This document shows, one piece after another, positions 1-6,509 of a stretch of DNA of 6,509 nt. Position numbers and translations under genes: made by a program. The DNA is from an uncultured Ruminococcus sp. (lineage in GTDB: Bacteria > Bacillota > Clostridia > Oscillospirales > Ruminococcaceae). The notes beneath the pieces are model-generated. The model saw nothing but the letters and a program-made list of their open reading frames with translations. It did no database searches and was not told the DNA's origin. The stretch spans positions 1 through 6,509 of the forward strand of contig CAMWHN010000129.1 in assembly GCA_947174085.1 (NCBI GenBank), read 5' to 3'. Position 1 is the first letter of the stretch, and the number at the start of each line of letters is the position of its first letter.

Positions 1-36
1 TGCCAAACTTTTTAAAACTATAGATTTATTTTTCAT
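1..36 (-). CDS. 5' end of an unidentified gene (12 codons, runs off the window)
   Basis: Reading leftward from an ATG at 36-34, the frame gives MKNKSIVLKSLA and stays open to the window edge. The start is supported by a textbook AGGAGG at 48-43, six bases upstream of the ATG, and by its place just after the purL terminator. Two lysines followed by a mostly hydrophobic stretch would suit the n-region and start of a signal peptide or a first membrane segment, but 12 residues cannot settle this. The family and function are unknown. The gap from the purL stop is 95 nt with a hairpin in between, so it is probably a separate unit, although readthrough from purL is possible. I see no convincing promoter of its own: weak -10-like AT strings lie at about 50-70, but none has a good -35 partner. 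Confidence 0.7.
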   Translation of the reverse strand, partial: MKNKSIVLKSLA

Positions 37-42
37 GGCAAA

Positions 43-48
43 CCTCCT
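43..48 (-). promoter_or_regulatory. Ribosome binding site of the left-edge gene
   Basis: The minus strand reads AGGAGG here, six bases before the ATG at 36. It is the strongest Shine-Dalgarno match in the window and is the main reason for calling the truncated gene at the left edge. Confidence 0.8.
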
Positions 49-55
49 ATAAAAA

Positions 56-69
56 ATATTTTAAAATAT
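56..69. repeat. 14-bp AT-only palindrome upstream of the left-edge gene
   Basis: The sequence ATATTTTAAAATAT is a perfect palindrome between the purL terminator and the ribosome binding site at 43-48. It could be an operator or part of the AU-rich tail of the terminator. In DNA this AT-rich, a 14-bp AT palindrome can also arise by chance, so no function is claimed. Confidence 0.3.
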
Positions 70-75
70 ATTTAT

Positions 76-110
76 GCAAAAGCGACTAAGCTATGAGCCA
101 GTCGCTTTGC
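76..110 (-). terminator. Probable rho-independent terminator of purL
   Basis: Beginning 21 nt after the purL stop codon, the minus-strand transcript can form a hairpin with arms at 110-100 and 87-76. The core pairs GCGACU with AGUCGC. It is extended by A-U pairs and a closing GC pair, with one bulged U. The 12-nt loop contains a further GCU/AGC pairing. The downstream tail is AU-rich (UUUUGC, then AUAAAUAUAUUUU) rather than a clean U-run, so efficiency may be moderate. The stem is nearly symmetrical and could also act on plus-strand transcripts, but no plus-strand gene is seen. Confidence 0.65.
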
Positions 111-131
111 CTAAATTTTATATTATTTATA

Positions 132-3100
132 TTAAAGGAAATATTTTACACCATTCTCAAAAATATGTTGGTCTTTTTCACCAGTAACATTTTTGCAAAT
201 ATTTGTTCCTTTTCGTTCGCTGTGCCCCATTTTGCCAAGTATTCTGCCATCAGGAGAAGTAATGCCCTCAATTGCTCCCATAGAAGTATTAGGATTATAG
301 CGAATATCCATAGTCGGCTTGCCATTCAAATCAACATATTGTGTCGCAATTTGTCCAGCAGAGGCTAATTTTTGAATAAGGCTCTCTGGTGCAACAAATC
401 TGCCTTCACCGTGTGAAATCGGGATAACATGAATATCATTCACTTTGCTATCTGCGAGCCATGGGGATTTATTAGAAGCAATTCTAGTATTTACCATCAT
501 AGATTGATGTCTTGCAATTGTATTAAATGTCAAAGTCGGAGATTCATCTGTCATGTCAACAATTTCACCAAACGGCACAAGACCTAATTTAATTAATGCC
601 TGAAAACCGTTACAAATGCCAAGCATTAAACCGTCACGATTTTTTAATAATTCATGCACAGCATTTTTCACAGCTGGATTTCTGAAAAATGCAGTAATAA
701 ATTTGCCACTGCCCTCAGGTTCATCACCGCCGGAGAATCCTCCCGGAAGCATAATCATTTGAGAATTTGCAATTTTTTCAGCGACAATTCTGGCAGATTC
801 TTCAATTGCAGAGGCAGATAAATTTCTGACTACAAACGTTTCCGCAATTGCACCGGCTTTTTCAAAAGCTCTTGCTGTATCATATTCGCAGTTAGTTCCG
901 GGGAAAACTGGAATTAATACACGAGGTTTTGCATAAGAAACTTTCGCATGACTAGTAATTTCATTTTCAAAGCGATACATCTCAATTGTTTCAGAACTTG
1001 TTTTAATTCTGCATGGGAATACAGATTCTAATTTTCCTTCCCAGATTCTTTGTAAAGACTCCAAAGAAACAGAATAATCCAGTGTATAAATTTTATATTC
1101 TTCCTGTGTCTGACCGATAACATGCTCATCTGGTAATGCATCGCCGTCTAATTCTACAATAAAAGACCCATAGCAAGGCTTAAATAACAAATCAGAAGAA
1201 ACTTGTCCTGCGAATTTAAAGCCAAGTTTATTCCCCATACACATTTTAGCGATACCCTCTGCAACACCAGCATAGCCAAGTGTCCAGACAGCTTTTGCTC
1301 TACCGTCAGCAATAATTTTTTCCATCTGGTCAAAAGTTTTTCGCAAACTACTAAAATATGGCAAGCCATTTTCATCATAAGCCGGTGTTAATAAAATTAC
1401 TTTATCGCCAGCTTGTTTAAACTCTGTAGAAACGACTTTTTCTGCACTCGCAGTCGAAACAGCAAAAGATACCAGAGTTGGCGGAACGTCAATTTTTTCA
1501 AACGTACCAGACATAGAATCTTTACCACCAATAGAGCCACAGCCTAATTCCAATTGCGCTTTATACGCACCTAACAAAGCAGATAAAGGCTTGCCCCAAC
1601 GTTTCGGGTCATTCTGGGTACGCTCGAAATATTCTTGGAACGTCAACCAACATTGCGAACGCTTACCACCTGCACCAATTACTTTTGCAATAGATTCCAC
1701 AACCGCAAGCATTGCACCATGATAAGGACTTCTTGTGCTAATATTCGGATTATAGCCCCAACCCATTAAAGAACAAGTGTCTGTTTCGCCGTTTAAAACA
1801 GGTAATTTACAAGCCATTGCCTGTGAAGGTGTCATTTGATATACACCACCATAAGGCATTAATACAGTACCTGCCCCAATAGTAGAGTCAAATTTTTCAA
1901 CAAGACCCTTTTGAGAGCAAACGTTTAAATCTGCCATCATTTCAGACCAACTTTCAGGAGAATCACTAGGTGTTTCGATATTTTCTTCTGTTGGTTCTTC
2001 TATGATAATATCTGTATATTTTACTGCGCCATTAGAATTTAAAAATTCTCTTGACAAATCTACAATTACATTGCCGTTCCAAATCATTTTTAATCTAGGT
2101 TCTTCCACAACATCAGCAACTTTAGTAGCCTGTAAATTTTCTTTTTCTGCTTCTGCAATGAATTTTTCAGCGTCTTGAGCCGAAACAACAACTGCCATAC
2201 GTTCCTGTGATTCTGAAATTGCAATTTCTGTGCCATCTAAGCCATCATATTTTTTTGGTACTGCACCTAAGTCAATTACTAAACCGTCTGTTAATTCTCC
2301 AATTGCAACTGATACACCACCTGCACCAAAATCATTACAACGCTTTATCATAGCCGTTACTTCTGGATTTCTGAATAAACGCTGTAATTTACGTTCTTCT
2401 GCCGGATTTCCTTTCTGAACTTCTGCGCCACAAGATTCTAACGATTCCATTGTATGAGATTTAGAAGACCCCGTTGCACCACCGCAACCATCACGACCAG
2501 TTTTTCCGCCTAATAAAATAACTACATCTCCTGCGACAGGCACTTCACGGCGAATATTTTCAGCCGGAGCTGCACCTAATACAGCACCAATTTCTAAACG
2601 CTTTGCAACATATCCGGGGTGATAAACTTCTGCTACATGTCCGGTTGCAAGTCCAATTTGATTTCCATAAGAACTATAGCCATTTGATGCACCTACTGTA
2701 ATTTTTCTTTGTGGCAATTTTCCTGCAATCGTATCTTCTACAGGTACTAACGGATTTGCTGCACCAGTGACACGCATTGCTTGATACACATAAGAACGTC
2801 CGGACAATGGGTCTCTGATTGCACCACCTAAGCAAGTTGCCGCACCGCCAAATGGTTCAATTTCTGTTGGGTGATTATGCGTTTCGTTTTTAAACATTAA
2901 AATCCAGTCAGCTTCTTCGCCGTCAATATTGGCTTTAATCTTAACAGAGCAAGCATTAATTTCTTCGCTCTCGTCTAAGTCTTGTAAAAGCCCATCAGCT
3001 TTTAATTTTCTTGCGCCCATAGTTGCCAAATCCATTAAAGTTAATGGCTTGTTTTCTCTGCCTAAGGCTTTTCTGTCGTTTAGATACTGGTCATAAGTTT

Positions 3101-3836
3101 CTTTAATATAATCTGTCGGAATATCTACGTTATTAATATTTGTCAAGAATGTTGTATGACGGCAATGGTCACTCCAGTATGTGTCAATCATACGAATTTC
3201 TGTAATAGTCGGGTCACGGTGTTCTGTATTTCTGAAATAATCCTGACAAAATTTAATATCATCATAATCCATAGCAAGACCAAATTCTTTAATAAATTGA
3301 TGTAATCCTGCTTCATTCAATGCAATAAATCTTTCCAGAACTTCTACTTTTGTAGGAATATCATAATTTGTATCAAGTGTTTGATAATTTTCCAGTGTTG
3401 CCTCACGGCTTTCGACTGGATTAATTAAATATTTCTTGATACGTTCAAAATCAGATTCTTTTGTAACGCCAGATAAAATATAAATTCTAGCGTTTTTCAC
3501 TCGACAGCGTTCTTTTTGTGTCAAAATCTGAATACACTGTTCACAGCTATCTGCCCTTTGGTCAAATTGTCCGGGGAGATATTCTACTGCAAATAATTTT
3601 TCATCATTTTGCAATTTTGGCAATTTAGAATAAATTTCATCTACTGCCGGTTCTGAGAATACAGTTGGAATTGCTTTTCTGAAATCTTCTTCTGTTAATT
3701 TGTCAGCGTCATAGCGATTTAAAATTCTTACACCGGATAAGTTTAATCTTAGTGCTGTATTTAAATCACTTAATACAGACCGTGCTTCTACCGCATAAGG
3801 CGGTTTTTTTTCAACATAAATTCGGAATACAGGCAT
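132..3836 (-). CDS. purL: Phosphoribosylformylglycinamidine synthase, single-chain form (FGAM synthase)
   Basis: This cytoplasmic enzyme carries out the fourth step of de novo purine synthesis: FGAR + ATP + glutamine + water gives FGAM + ADP + phosphate + glutamate. The 1234-residue chain is complete. Residues 1-140 resemble PurS (RIYVEKKPPYAVEA near the start). The synthetase part follows, with DTYWSDHCRHTTF at 218-230 (conserved His224), NETHNHPT at 317-324, GCGGATGSSKSH at 450-461, NDFGAGG at 501-507 and SESQERM at 541-547. The second synthetase half has GCGSIGGKDSMSG at 765-777. The glutaminase domain starts near 971 (PRVLIPVFPGTNCEYD). Its nucleophile is Cys1075 in LGICNGFQ, and His1205 and Glu1207 in GHSERKG complete the triad. 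The length and N-terminus fit the shorter clostridial/streptococcal clade rather than the approximately 1295-residue proteobacterial enzyme. Because PurS- and PurQ-like parts are fused in, no separate purS or purQ should be needed. No other pur gene is in the window. The ATG is supported by AAAGGAG seven bases upstream. Confidence 0.97.
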   Translation of the reverse strand: MPVFRIYVEKKPPYAVEARSVLSDLNTALRLNLSGVRILNRYDADKLTEEDFRKAIPTVFSEPAVDEIYSKLPKLQNDEKLFAVEYLPGQFDQRADSCEQCIQILTQKERCRVKNARIYILSGVTKESDFERIKKYLINPVESREATLENYQTLDTNYDIPTKVEVLERFIALNEAGLHQFIKEFGLAMDYDDIKFCQDYFRNTEHRDPTITEIRMIDTYWSDHCRHTTFLTNINNVDIPTDYIKETYDQYLNDRKALGRENKPLTLMDLATMGARKLKADGLLQDLDESEEINACSVKIKANIDGEEADWILMFKNETHNHPTEIEPFGGAATCLGGAIRDPLSGRSYVYQAMRVTGAANPLVPVEDTIAGKLPQRKITVGASNGYSSYGNQIGLATGHVAEVYHPGYVAKRLEIGAVLGAAPAENIRREVPVAGDVVILLGGKTGRDGCGGATGSSKSHTMESLESCGAEVQKGNPAEERKLQRLFRNPEVTAMIKRCNDFGAGGVSVAIGELTDGLVIDLGAVPKKYDGLDGTEIAISESQERMAVVVSAQDAEKFIAEAEKENLQATKVADVVEEPRLKMIWNGNVIVDLSREFLNSNGAVKYTDIIIEEPTEENIETPSDSPESWSEMMADLNVCSQKGLVEKFDSTIGAGTVLMPYGGVYQMTPSQAMACKLPVLNGETDTCSLMGWGYNPNISTRSPYHGAMLAVVESIAKVIGAGGKRSQCWLTFQEYFERTQNDPKRWGKPLSALLGAYKAQLELGCGSIGGKDSMSGTFEKIDVPPTLVSFAVSTASAEKVVSTEFKQAGDKVILLTPAYDENGLPYFSSLRKTFDQMEKIIADGRAKAVWTLGYAGVAEGIAKMCMGNKLGFKFAGQVSSDLLFKPCYGSFIVELDGDALPDEHVIGQTQEEYKIYTLDYSVSLESLQRIWEGKLESVFPCRIKTSSETIEMYRFENEITSHAKVSYAKPRVLIPVFPGTNCEYDTARAFEKAGAIAETFVVRNLSASAIEESARIVAEKIANSQMIMLPGGFSGGDEPEGSGKFITAFFRNPAVKNAVHELLKNRDGLMLGICNGFQALIKLGLVPFGEIVDMTDESPTLTFNTIARHQSMMVNTRIASNKSPWLADSKVNDIHVIPISHGEGRFVAPESLIQKLASAGQIATQYVDLNGKPTMDIRYNPNTSMGAIEGITSPDGRILGKMGHSERKGTNICKNVTGEKDQHIFENGVKYFL

Positions 3837-3843
3837 AATATAA

Positions 3844-3850
3844 CTCCTTT
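3844..3850 (-). promoter_or_regulatory. purL ribosome binding site
   Basis: The minus strand reads AAAGGAG, separated by seven bases from the ATG at 3836. This fixes the purL start. Confidence 0.85.
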
Positions 3851-3865
3851 TCGTTAATAATTCTC

Positions 3866-3879
3866 ACAGCAAATGCTGT
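3866..3879. promoter_or_regulatory. 14-bp dyad at the purL transcription start (candidate operator)
   Basis: ACAGCA and TGCTGT form perfect 6-bp arms around a central AA. The dyad begins about nine bases downstream of the purL -10 box, so it covers roughly the first 15 transcribed bases. A repressor bound there would block initiation; as RNA it could form only a small 5-bp hairpin. It does not look like the CGAA-containing PurR box known from Bacillus. The arms are mixed-sequence, which makes chance less likely than for the AT-only palindromes in this window, but the regulator is unknown. Confidence 0.4.
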
Positions 3880-3887
3880 CTGTTTTT

Positions 3888-3916
3888 ATTATAACATATA
3901 TTTTTGAAAAAGGCAA
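3888..3916 (-). promoter_or_regulatory. purL promoter (extended -10)
   Basis: On the minus strand the -10 box is a perfect TATAAT (3893-3888), preceded by TGT, which makes an extended -10. Exactly 17 bases upstream lies TTGCCT (3916-3911), a 4/6 match to TTGACA. The predicted start near 3881 gives a leader of about 45 nt. The promoter lies downstream of the cellulase terminator, so purL can be transcribed independently. The leader is too short for a purine riboswitch. Confidence 0.75.
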
Positions 3917-3942
3917 ATGTTTTTTAAAAATTTCAAAAAAAT

Positions 3943-3983
3943 ATTATAAAAATAAAGCATTCCAGAAAAATATTTCCAGAATG
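3943..3983 (-). terminator. Rho-independent terminator of the GH9 cellulase gene
   Basis: In the minus-strand transcript, CAUUCUGGAAA (3983-3973) pairs with UUUCUGGAAUG (3968-3958) around a UAUU loop. This gives an 11-bp stem with two central G-U wobbles, followed by CUUUAUUUUUAUAAU. An A-rich run before the stem can pair with the U-rich tail after one mismatch. In a plus-strand transcript the wobble positions would be C/A mismatches, so the hairpin favours the minus strand. It starts 18 nt after the cellulase stop codon. Confidence 0.85.
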
Positions 3984-4001
3984 TTTTATTTTTTTTAATT
4001 A

Positions 4002-6437
4002 TTAAAATTCCGTAATTAATCCTACAACATATTTCATAATATTTAGTGAATCAGCAGGTTCTACTTTGCCATTTTGGTCAACATCGGCATTATAATATTG
4101 TTTGTCATTCAGAGAATCTTTTCCAAGAACGGCTCTGGTTGTAAAAACAACATCAGCAATGCTAATTTCGCCGTCACAGGTCGTGTCACCAAGCATGAAA
4201 TCAGAATTATTGATATTACTTGTATCAGGAATTTGCTCTGTAGTAGGCTCTGTAGGTGTATCCTGCACAGGTGTTGAACCGTCTGGTTCAATACCGCCTA
4301 CTAGTTTGCCATCATCATAAACGCAAATAGATTCTGTTTTGACTTCGTTATTATCGCCGAACATTTCATTATCAGATAATACAGGCAAATCTTTATGACT
4401 ATAATCATTTTCCGGATTCCAGTTATCGCCATAATACATACCCATAGAAAATTGATATTTCTTCCCAGAGTTTGCAATTTTATAGCCGTCCCATGAAACT
4501 TCTACATAATAAATATTATCTTTATAAAGCTTTGGCTGTGAAATAATCCCATCTGCGCCATCTTCACCGGCTTCCATGTTAGATTGGTCATATAATTCTT
4601 TTGCTTCTACAGAGCTAATATTTTGAATTTCGCTTGCATCAAAATAATACCGGATTGCAATTTTATCTGACGGCTTATTAGAATCTGTTCTCACAGTAAA
4701 AGAAATTTTTGTCACACCGCAACCGTCAGATTTTAATTCATCTACAGCGAATGCTTCCACCCAATAGTTATTACTTCCGCCATTTTCACCGGCATTTGCT
4801 TCTTTCGGAGGAAAATTCTCATCAATTTTATCATTTGGACTACCATAAAAATGATATAAGCCGGCTGCCGCACCAACAAAGGCGGCATTATAATCAATTG
4901 TAACTTCATTATAAATATAATCTGCCGTTGTATCTTTATGTGCATCATCTCCATCAGGTCCACCAACTAATGCACCATATAATACATGTCTTTGTTCGGC
5001 AGGGTCTTCACATTTTGTCAATCCAGAAGATGCTCTATGATGTGGATATTTTACAGAATTATCATTAAAGCCTACAATAAAACATCTGTTTCCATGTTCT
5101 GTGCCGTTTGTTTCTAAATAACTAATATCATTATCGCCCATAAGATATTCCATTTGGCTTTTTGCCCAGTCACTTCTCGAGGACGGTTTGTCATTATTTT
5201 TATATTTATCATAAATCAATGTTACCAGTTGCATAGCCGTATCATATCTTGCACTGCCCCATTTAATCATGAATGCATAACCTTGTGGCGTAGAATATTT
5301 TGTTTCCCAAGTAGTAATAGCTTTATCAATTTCTACCCAGAAATCTGCATCATCATATTGATTTTTTCCCTGTGCAGAACGATACATATTTTGTAAATCT
5401 AATTCAGGGTGTTGTAAATCAATAATGCCTAACAATGTATTTGCACCACTCCAAACATCATTCCAGCAATAAGCCCAACCAGACGGCGCATAAAAATCTA
5501 CATATGGCAAGATATTATTAATATAATTAATATCTTCTGTACAGAGATACAGCCATGCACCTGCCCATACATAGTCATCTTCCCACTTGCTGGACGAATA
5601 ATACTGCCCAGGACCATCACTGTTATCAGATAATTCTTTCGGATTATCATTGGCAAACTGGAATAATGCTTTTGCATATTTCAGAGATTTTTCGGCATAT
5701 GCTTTGTCAGTATCTTTAAAATTCAGATAATTAATTGCAAGAGATGCTGCCGCTGAAACAACATAATCTGTTTGTGGTTTGTCTGCTGTCAAGAAAAATG
5801 CCGGACGAGCCATTGTGTCAACTTCTGGAGACTGCCAAACAGCATGGTCAATATCACCATCACCGACTTGATAGCAATGTGCAATTACTTTGTCATTTTC
5901 GTCTAAAAACGTACATTTCATAAGATAATCATTAAAATAACGCAATAAAGTTTCAATATGGCTATCTTGTCCAGTAGCTTTGTAAGAATCACGAAATTCA
6001 TAATAGCCCCACCCTAACGTAGCAGCAGAATAATTTTCCGGCATACCAAATTCTACATGGTCACCGGCATCATGAAAACCGCCTGCAACGTCAATATAGC
6101 CGTCTCCGTCTGGGTCAAGAATATTTTTATACTGGTTAATAAAATCCTGTGATAAATTTGTCCCGACACTTTTCTCATTCATAGGCTGTAACGGTACTTG
6201 TGCATCATAAGTATGACAATCCCCACGCCATGATAACAGTGTATTTTCTGCAACTTCAGTACCACACATATTTGCATCATAGAAATACATAGAATGTTGC
6301 AATAATCTTGCAAAATTATCTTTTTCTGTCAATTCTGCATTTGCCTGTATAGAGTAAAAAGACGTTAGCATACTTGCTGTTAAAACAGCAACAGACGCTG
6401 TAAATGCCTGTATACGATTTTTCAGGGAACGCTTCAT
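4002..6437 (-). CDS. Secreted cellulosomal GH9 endoglucanase (GH9-CBM3c-dockerin)
   Basis: This is an extracellular beta-1,4-glucanase predicted to cut cellulose while docked to a scaffoldin. Residues 1-34 are a signal peptide: basic start (K2, R3, K7, R8), hydrophobic core, and an ANA cleavage site before Glu35. The GH9 domain spans about 38-535. GGFHDAGDH at 119-127 holds the paired aspartates Asp123 and Asp126. KYPHHRAS at 463-470 matches the GH9 His/Arg signature. DYIYNEVTIDYNA at 506-518 places the catalytic acid at Glu511. Residues about 555-718 resemble CBM3c (DKIAIRYYFDASE, WNPENDYS, VYDDGKLVGG). This module packs on GH9 domains in processive endoglucanases such as Thermobifida Cel9A and Clostridium cellulolyticum Cel9G. 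A Pro/Thr/Glu linker (about 719-746) leads to a type I dockerin (748-811) with two calcium repeats, GDTTCDGEISIAD and ADVDQNGKVEPAD. Processivity is inferred from architecture. No scaffoldin is in the window. The start is backed by AAAGGAG nine bases upstream and by the signal peptide. Confidence 0.95.
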   Translation of the reverse strand: MKRSLKNRIQAFTASVAVLTASMLTSFYSIQANAELTEKDNFARLLQHSMYFYDANMCGTEVAENTLLSWRGDCHTYDAQVPLQPMNEKSVGTNLSQDFINQYKNILDPDGDGYIDVAGGFHDAGDHVEFGMPENYSAATLGWGYYEFRDSYKATGQDSHIETLLRYFNDYLMKCTFLDENDKVIAHCYQVGDGDIDHAVWQSPEVDTMARPAFFLTADKPQTDYVVSAAASLAINYLNFKDTDKAYAEKSLKYAKALFQFANDNPKELSDNSDGPGQYYSSSKWEDDYVWAGAWLYLCTEDINYINNILPYVDFYAPSGWAYCWNDVWSGANTLLGIIDLQHPELDLQNMYRSAQGKNQYDDADFWVEIDKAITTWETKYSTPQGYAFMIKWGSARYDTAMQLVTLIYDKYKNNDKPSSRSDWAKSQMEYLMGDNDISYLETNGTEHGNRCFIVGFNDNSVKYPHHRASSGLTKCEDPAEQRHVLYGALVGGPDGDDAHKDTTADYIYNEVTIDYNAAFVGAAAGLYHFYGSPNDKIDENFPPKEANAGENGGSNNYWVEAFAVDELKSDGCGVTKISFTVRTDSNKPSDKIAIRYYFDASEIQNISSVEAKELYDQSNMEAGEDGADGIISQPKLYKDNIYYVEVSWDGYKIANSGKKYQFSMGMYYGDNWNPENDYSHKDLPVLSDNEMFGDNNEVKTESICVYDDGKLVGGIEPDGSTPVQDTPTEPTTEQIPDTSNINNSDFMLGDTTCDGEISIADVVFTTRAVLGKDSLNDKQYYNADVDQNGKVEPADSLNIMKYVVGLITEF

Positions 6438-6446
6438 AAAAAAATT

Positions 6447-6453
6447 CTCCTTT
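6447..6453 (-). promoter_or_regulatory. Ribosome binding site of the GH9 cellulase gene
   Basis: The minus strand reads AAAGGAG, nine bases before the ATG at 6437, the same core as at purL. It supports the start that yields the full signal peptide. Confidence 0.85.
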
Positions 6454-6456
6454 CAA

Positions 6457-6476
6457 AAATTAAAAATTTTTAATTT
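6457..6476. repeat. Perfect 20-bp AT palindrome in the cellulase leader
   Basis: AAATTAAAAA is followed directly by its reverse complement TTTTTAATTT. The palindrome sits between the predicted transcription start (near 6478) and the ribosome binding site, covering about the first 20 transcribed bases. It could bind a dimeric regulator, form a weak AU hairpin or cruciform, or be chance in very AT-rich DNA. Confidence 0.4.
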
Positions 6477-6484
6477 CTAATTTT

Positions 6485-6509
6485 ATTATAATCTTTTTTT
6501 CTTTTAATG
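6485..6509 (-). promoter_or_regulatory. Promoter of the GH9 cellulase gene (-35 box cut by window edge)
   Basis: The minus strand has a perfect TATAAT at 6490-6485. A 17-base spacer (6507-6491) places the -35 box at 6513-6508, of which only the last two bases are visible. They read CA, as expected for TTGACA. The predicted start near 6478 gives a leader of about 40 nt. The -10 box is clear; the -35 box cannot be confirmed from this window. Confidence 0.6.

Noticed and set aside
93..368. Plus-strand 91-codon open frame over the end of purL
   Set aside because: It overlaps the purL coding end and terminator, has no ribosome binding site I can see, and its translation has no recognisable family; it is a shadow of purL. 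The other short open frames opposite or inside purL and the cellulase gene are rejected for the same reason.
394..411. SHGEGR (residues 1141-1146 of PurL) as the glutaminase His/Glu pair
   Set aside because: Its distance from Cys1075 is too short compared with the Salmonella enzyme (Cys1135, His1260, Glu1262). GHSERKG, with His1205 and Glu1207, fits the spacing and the H-x-E pattern; SHGEGR is a separate conserved segment.
3943..3948. Second TATAAT on the minus strand as an additional purL promoter
   Set aside because: It lies in the U-rich tail of the cellulase terminator, and the -35 position 17 bases upstream reads only ATTTTT; the promoter at 3888-3916 is far better.
3837..4001. Possible purine riboswitch upstream of purL
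   Set aside because: The promoter places transcription start near 3881, leaving only about 45 nt of leader, and no three-way-junction fold or paired loops are visible; the remaining bases belong to the terminator.
1..6509. Mobile element, CRISPR array, RNA gene or hidden novel system
   Set aside because: No transposase, terminal inverted repeats, regularly spaced repeats, tRNA- or rRNA-like sequence, or unexplained stretch over 300 bases is visible; two large intact genes fill almost the whole window.

Overview
The window is AT-rich and every gene I can support reads on the minus strand. It suggests a fibre-degrading anaerobic Firmicute of the Ruminococcaceae/Oscillospirales type. The grounds are a GH9 cellulase carrying a dockerin of the ruminococcal 'GDxxCDG' style, a single-chain FGAM synthase of the clostridial/streptococcal clade, strong AGGAG-type ribosome binding sites and low GC. 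The genus is an inference; no rRNA or other marker gene is present.

In the direction of transcription (right to left): (1) 6509-6438 holds a promoter whose -35 box is cut by the window edge, a perfect 20-bp AT palindrome in the leader, and a ribosome binding site. (2) 6437-4002 encodes an 811-residue secreted cellulase with signal peptide, GH9 catalytic domain, CBM3c-like module, Pro/Thr linker and type I dockerin. (3) 4001-3837 (165 nt) holds a rho-independent terminator for the cellulase, then a well-formed purL promoter (TTGCCT, 17 nt, extended TATAAT), a 14-bp dyad at the expected transcription start, and a ribosome binding site. (4) 3836-132 encodes a complete 1234-residue phosphoribosylformylglycinamidine synthase (PurL) with PurS-like, synthetase and glutaminase parts in one chain. 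(5) 131-37 holds a hairpin terminator and an AGGAGG ribosome binding site. (6) 36-1 is the first 12 codons of another minus-strand gene that leaves the window.

The genes do not form a functional pathway. The cellulase acts outside the cell, presumably docked on a cellulosome scaffoldin encoded elsewhere, while PurL works in the cytoplasm in de novo purine synthesis. Separate promoters and an intervening terminator suggest two monocistronic units that happen to be neighbours. I found no mobile element, CRISPR array, RNA gene or clear novel system. The points most worth a second look are the two dyads beside the transcription starts, a DxDGDGxxD acidic loop inserted in the GH9 domain, and the asymmetric dockerin.
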